Origin: Trichomonas vaginalis G3
Taxonomy: Eukaryota > Parabasalia > Trichomonadida > Trichomonadidae
Direction: 5' to 3'
Assembly: GCF_026262505.1 (NCBI RefSeq)
Contig: NC_067207.1
Location: 5,340,252-5,404,251 of the forward strand
Length of the DNA stretch: 64,000 nt
Under the pieces are notes generated by a model. It searched no databases, was not told where the DNA came from, and saw only the letters and a list, made by a program, of their open reading frames with translations. The position numbers and the translations under genes are program-made. Below, in pieces: positions 62,163-64,000 of the stretch; position 1 is the first letter of the stretch, and every line of letters starts with the position of its first letter.

Positions 62163-62554
62163 ATGATTATTTGAATTTATGAAATCAATTATTTGATTCA
62201 TTCTTTCTTCAATCTCTTCTATTCTTTTTGTTAAATCATCTATTTTCATTAATGAGGTGATTCTTGATTGAGGAATAGATTTTAAACTAACAACACCTTT
62301 TATTTTTGAAATTTTGAATCCATGACCCTCCGGGTCTTGGACTCTGTCCTCAACTTAAACATTTTATTCAATTTACACGTTGTCAATTCTTCAAATAATT
62401 TTTTATTATTAGCATAATAATCATTAAATTCTTCAACAGATGAAAAAATTTTTATTTCAGTAATTGGTTTAACAACGTTTATTTTTTGTTGAACATTTTC
62501 ACTTTCATTTATTTCTTCCTCCTCTGTTTCATTTATTTTTAAAATCGGTTTCAT
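62163..62554 (-). pseudogene. Small Maverick-type protein, frameshifted
   Basis: ATG 62554 begins MKPILKINETEEEEINESEN, 12 nt after a TTTTTA. The frame stays coding-like to about 62345 (FEELTTCKLNKMFKLR), then changes frame and continues (FKISKIKGVVSLKSIPQ) to a coiled-coil end (DLTKRIEEIEERMNQIIDFI) with stop at about 62163. The part after the shift is clearly coding. No family is known. Confidence 0.55.
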
Positions 62555-62621
62555 TTATCATTAAATAAAAAATTAGAATATAAGTGATGAAATATATTTT
62601 TTAATTAATATTAAATCAGAG

Positions 62622-62858
62622 ATGGCGGCAGGATTCTTTAAAAAATTATGGGAAGGAATTAAGAAAGCTGCAAGTTGGGTTCATCAAAAGATTATTAAAC
62701 CCGTTGCAAACTTTTTGGCACCAGTAGCGAAAACGGCAGGAACTATCATAGGAGGAGTATTAGGTGCTAAAGCAGGTAATCCAGCGATGGGAGCACAAGC
62801 AGGTAACGCAGTTGGTGGAATTGCTGAAGGAATACTTAATAAAATAGGAGGAAAGTAG
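62622..62858 (+). CDS. Amphipathic small virion-type protein, 78 aa
   Basis: MAAGFFKKLWEGIKKAASWV forms a basic amphipathic helix. A hydrophobic Ala/Gly-rich segment (AGTIIGGVLGAKAGNPAMGA) follows and the protein ends NKIGGK. Its first ten residues are identical to those of the divergent partner at 63095. Layout resembles membrane-lytic minor capsid proteins, by composition only. Confidence 0.6.
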   Translation: MAAGFFKKLWEGIKKAASWVHQKIIKPVANFLAPVAKTAGTIIGGVLGAKAGNPAMGAQAGNAVGGIAEGILNKIGGK

Positions 62859-62882
62859 TGGAAAAATAAATAAATATTATTT

Positions 62883-63095
62883 TTATCTTAGTATCGGTTG
62901 TAGTCGACGATAAACCTTATCTCCTTTATTTAATACTTCCCTTACCGGAACATTAGGTGCTATTTGTTCAGCAACGTCACTAATTGCTTCTTTATTCTTA
63001 AATATCCAATTTGCTCCTTTCTTAATCCCTTCCCAAACTTTATGCGCTCCTCTTTTTACTTTATCCCACAGTTTCTTAAAGAATCCTGCAGCCAT
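62883..63095 (-). CDS. Amphipathic small virion-type protein, 70 aa (paralogue)
   Basis: MAAGFFKKLWDKVKRGAHKV followed by a second helix WEGIKKGANWIFKNKEAI. The C terminus is basic and hydrophilic (LNKGDKVYRRLQPILR). Its N terminus duplicates that of the 62622 protein, and the genes are convergent, so an inverted duplication is likely. Intact. Confidence 0.6.
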   Translation of the reverse strand: MAAGFFKKLWDKVKRGAHKVWEGIKKGANWIFKNKEAISDVAEQIAPNVPVREVLNKGDKVYRRLQPILR

Positions 63096-63164
63096 AGTTG
63101 ATTATTTCATTAAAATTAAAAATTCATTTTCATCTTTTAATTTTGATTTTTTATTTAATAATAA

Positions 63165-64000
63165 ATGACGACTAACTATTTAGTGCCAAACACTAAACCG
63201 ATTAATGGAAATGTGTTTCATTCATTCGAAAAGATAAATGAAATATTCGCAAAGAATGATGGAAGAAGATATTATAGAGAACTTGAAAGTTCATGCTATG
63301 ACTCTGATGCTCCATATTTTGATGATAAACAAACTCATTTAAGAATTACAAATCCGGCTCATGATGTGAACCAATTAGGTGACACATATATTAAACGCAA
63401 AGTTAGAGCAACTCTAGTTTCAAATAAAGCTTTCACATGTGATGCCGCTTTTAAATGCATTCGTTTATTCGTTGGTTACAAATCATCAAATCAAAGCTTT
63501 AAACAATTAGAAGTAGAAACCGAAAGAGGTGATGCCGGTTATCTTCAGATGGATTGCGCCCGTGAATCTTTCGCATTTGCAACATATAAACCAAAATCAG
63601 AAAGGAAAGTTAAAAAGTTTGTTCATTCGTTATATAATAATGTTCAAAAATATGATAACTCAGTATGTGGTAAATATATTGACCCTTCAGAAGTTTTCAA
63701 GAAAGCAAATGAAGAAGTTGATATCACTTTTGATATGATTATTCCAGTAAATGATTTGTTAGCATTTCAGGCGTTCGATGATTATCCTAAATCATTTGGT
63801 GAAATCATTCTTAAATATTATGTTTCAGGGATACTTTAGTATTTGTCAGGTTGACCCGTTAAGAGTTGCTGATTTACAAAATTACGTTTATGAAAGATAA
63901 CTGATGAAAATTATGAAAAGATTATGAATCATGTTTATAAATATGATCGCAAATTCCAACAAATCGGACTTCCTGCCAAATTAATTACAAGCTTAGCCGC
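63165..64000 (+). pseudogene. Capsid-like protein gene, frameshifted and cut by the window end
   Basis: ATG 63165 lies 12 nt after a TTTTTA. The 224-codon frame (MTTNYLVPNTKPINGNVFHS, ITNPAHDVNQLGDTYIKRKV, FDMIIPVNDLLAFQAF) is beta-rich with the N-terminal style of Polinton-like jelly-roll capsid proteins. It stops at 63839, but coding-like sequence continues in other frames (QVDPLRVADLQNYVYE, then ITDENYEKIMNHVYKYD) to the window edge. The capsid call is moderate. Confidence 0.4.

Larger units (their letters stand above)
61369..64000. mobile_element. Second Polinton-like element, left part only, boundary uncertain
   Basis: Five genes of virus-like type lie in 2.6 kb: a two-domain protein, a frameshifted small protein, two paralogous amphipathic proteins and a capsid-like gene. 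Their sequences differ from those of the 22-kb Maverick. No terminal inverted repeat could be identified, and the window ends inside the element. Confidence 0.5.

Noticed and set aside
1..64000. tRNA, rRNA or riboswitch genes
   Set aside because: I looked for cloverleaf arms, GGTTCRA-type T-arms and conserved rRNA stretches in the intergenic regions and found none that fold convincingly by eye.

Overview
The window is nuclear DNA from a parabasalid protist, most likely a trichomonad of the Trichomonas/Tritrichomonas type. It is AT-rich and nearly intronless, with compact genes on both strands and long AT-rich spacers. It carries typical trichomonad gene families: a multi-repeat Myb protein, BspA-like LRR proteins, ankyrin-repeat debris and a very large virus-like Maverick/Polinton. 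Two genes show trichomonad core-promoter signatures: a TCACTTTCAT initiator just before glucose-6-phosphate isomerase, and an ACGATA (M3) plus CCTTT (M5) pair before ribosomal protein S26. I cannot decide the species from the sequence alone.

Host region, 1-34 kb. Genes in order: a nine-repeat Myb/SANT protein (5' partial), a Lys-rich protein, a histidine acid phosphatase, an ARM-like gene split by one in-frame stop, a BspA fragment, a GT61 glycosyltransferase, enkurin, a multi-pass membrane protein, glucose-6-phosphate isomerase, ribosomal protein S26e, a dileucine-tailed membrane protein, a Tim17-like glycine-zipper protein, ribosomal protein L18a/eL20, an LRR protein, a YeeE/YedE thiosulfate transporter, a TCF25/Rqc1-like protein, a BspA pseudogene, and two unidentified proteins. 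Between them lie three DNA transposons defined by inverted termini and TA duplications: 9141-9898, 10202-11251 and 29612-31722. The last encodes a CENPB-type HTH protein followed by a 112-bp minisatellite.

Maverick/Polinton, 34296-56669 (22,374 bp). It has inverted termini of about 240 bp, tips that are poly(A) followed by a hairpin, and a flanking AAATG duplication. Open genes include a Dam-like N6-adenine methyltransferase, a phage-tail-fibre/collar protein, a retroviral-like integrase, a large coiled-coil protein and several small amphipathic or unknown proteins. The replication and morphogenesis genes (protein-primed PolB, FtsK/A32-type ATPase, SF3 helicase, probable capsid protein) are broken by many frameshifts, as are two tandem KilA-N genes and a T5orf172-like gene. 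Most of its genes share a TTTTTA motif 11-14 nt before the ATG, including pairs of divergent genes that share a tiny bidirectional spacer. Covarying palindromes, a 17-copy 25-bp repeat and a previously hidden 43-residue membrane peptide overlapping the methyltransferase are the most unusual features.

Right flank, 56.7-64 kb. This is gene-poor AT-rich DNA with a 2.27-kb inverted-repeat transposon (TTAA/TA target) that contains a nested 233-bp element. From about 61.4 kb a second, different Polinton-like element begins and runs off the window. It has a duplicated-domain protein, two small paralogous membrane-active-like proteins in opposite orientation and a capsid-like gene.
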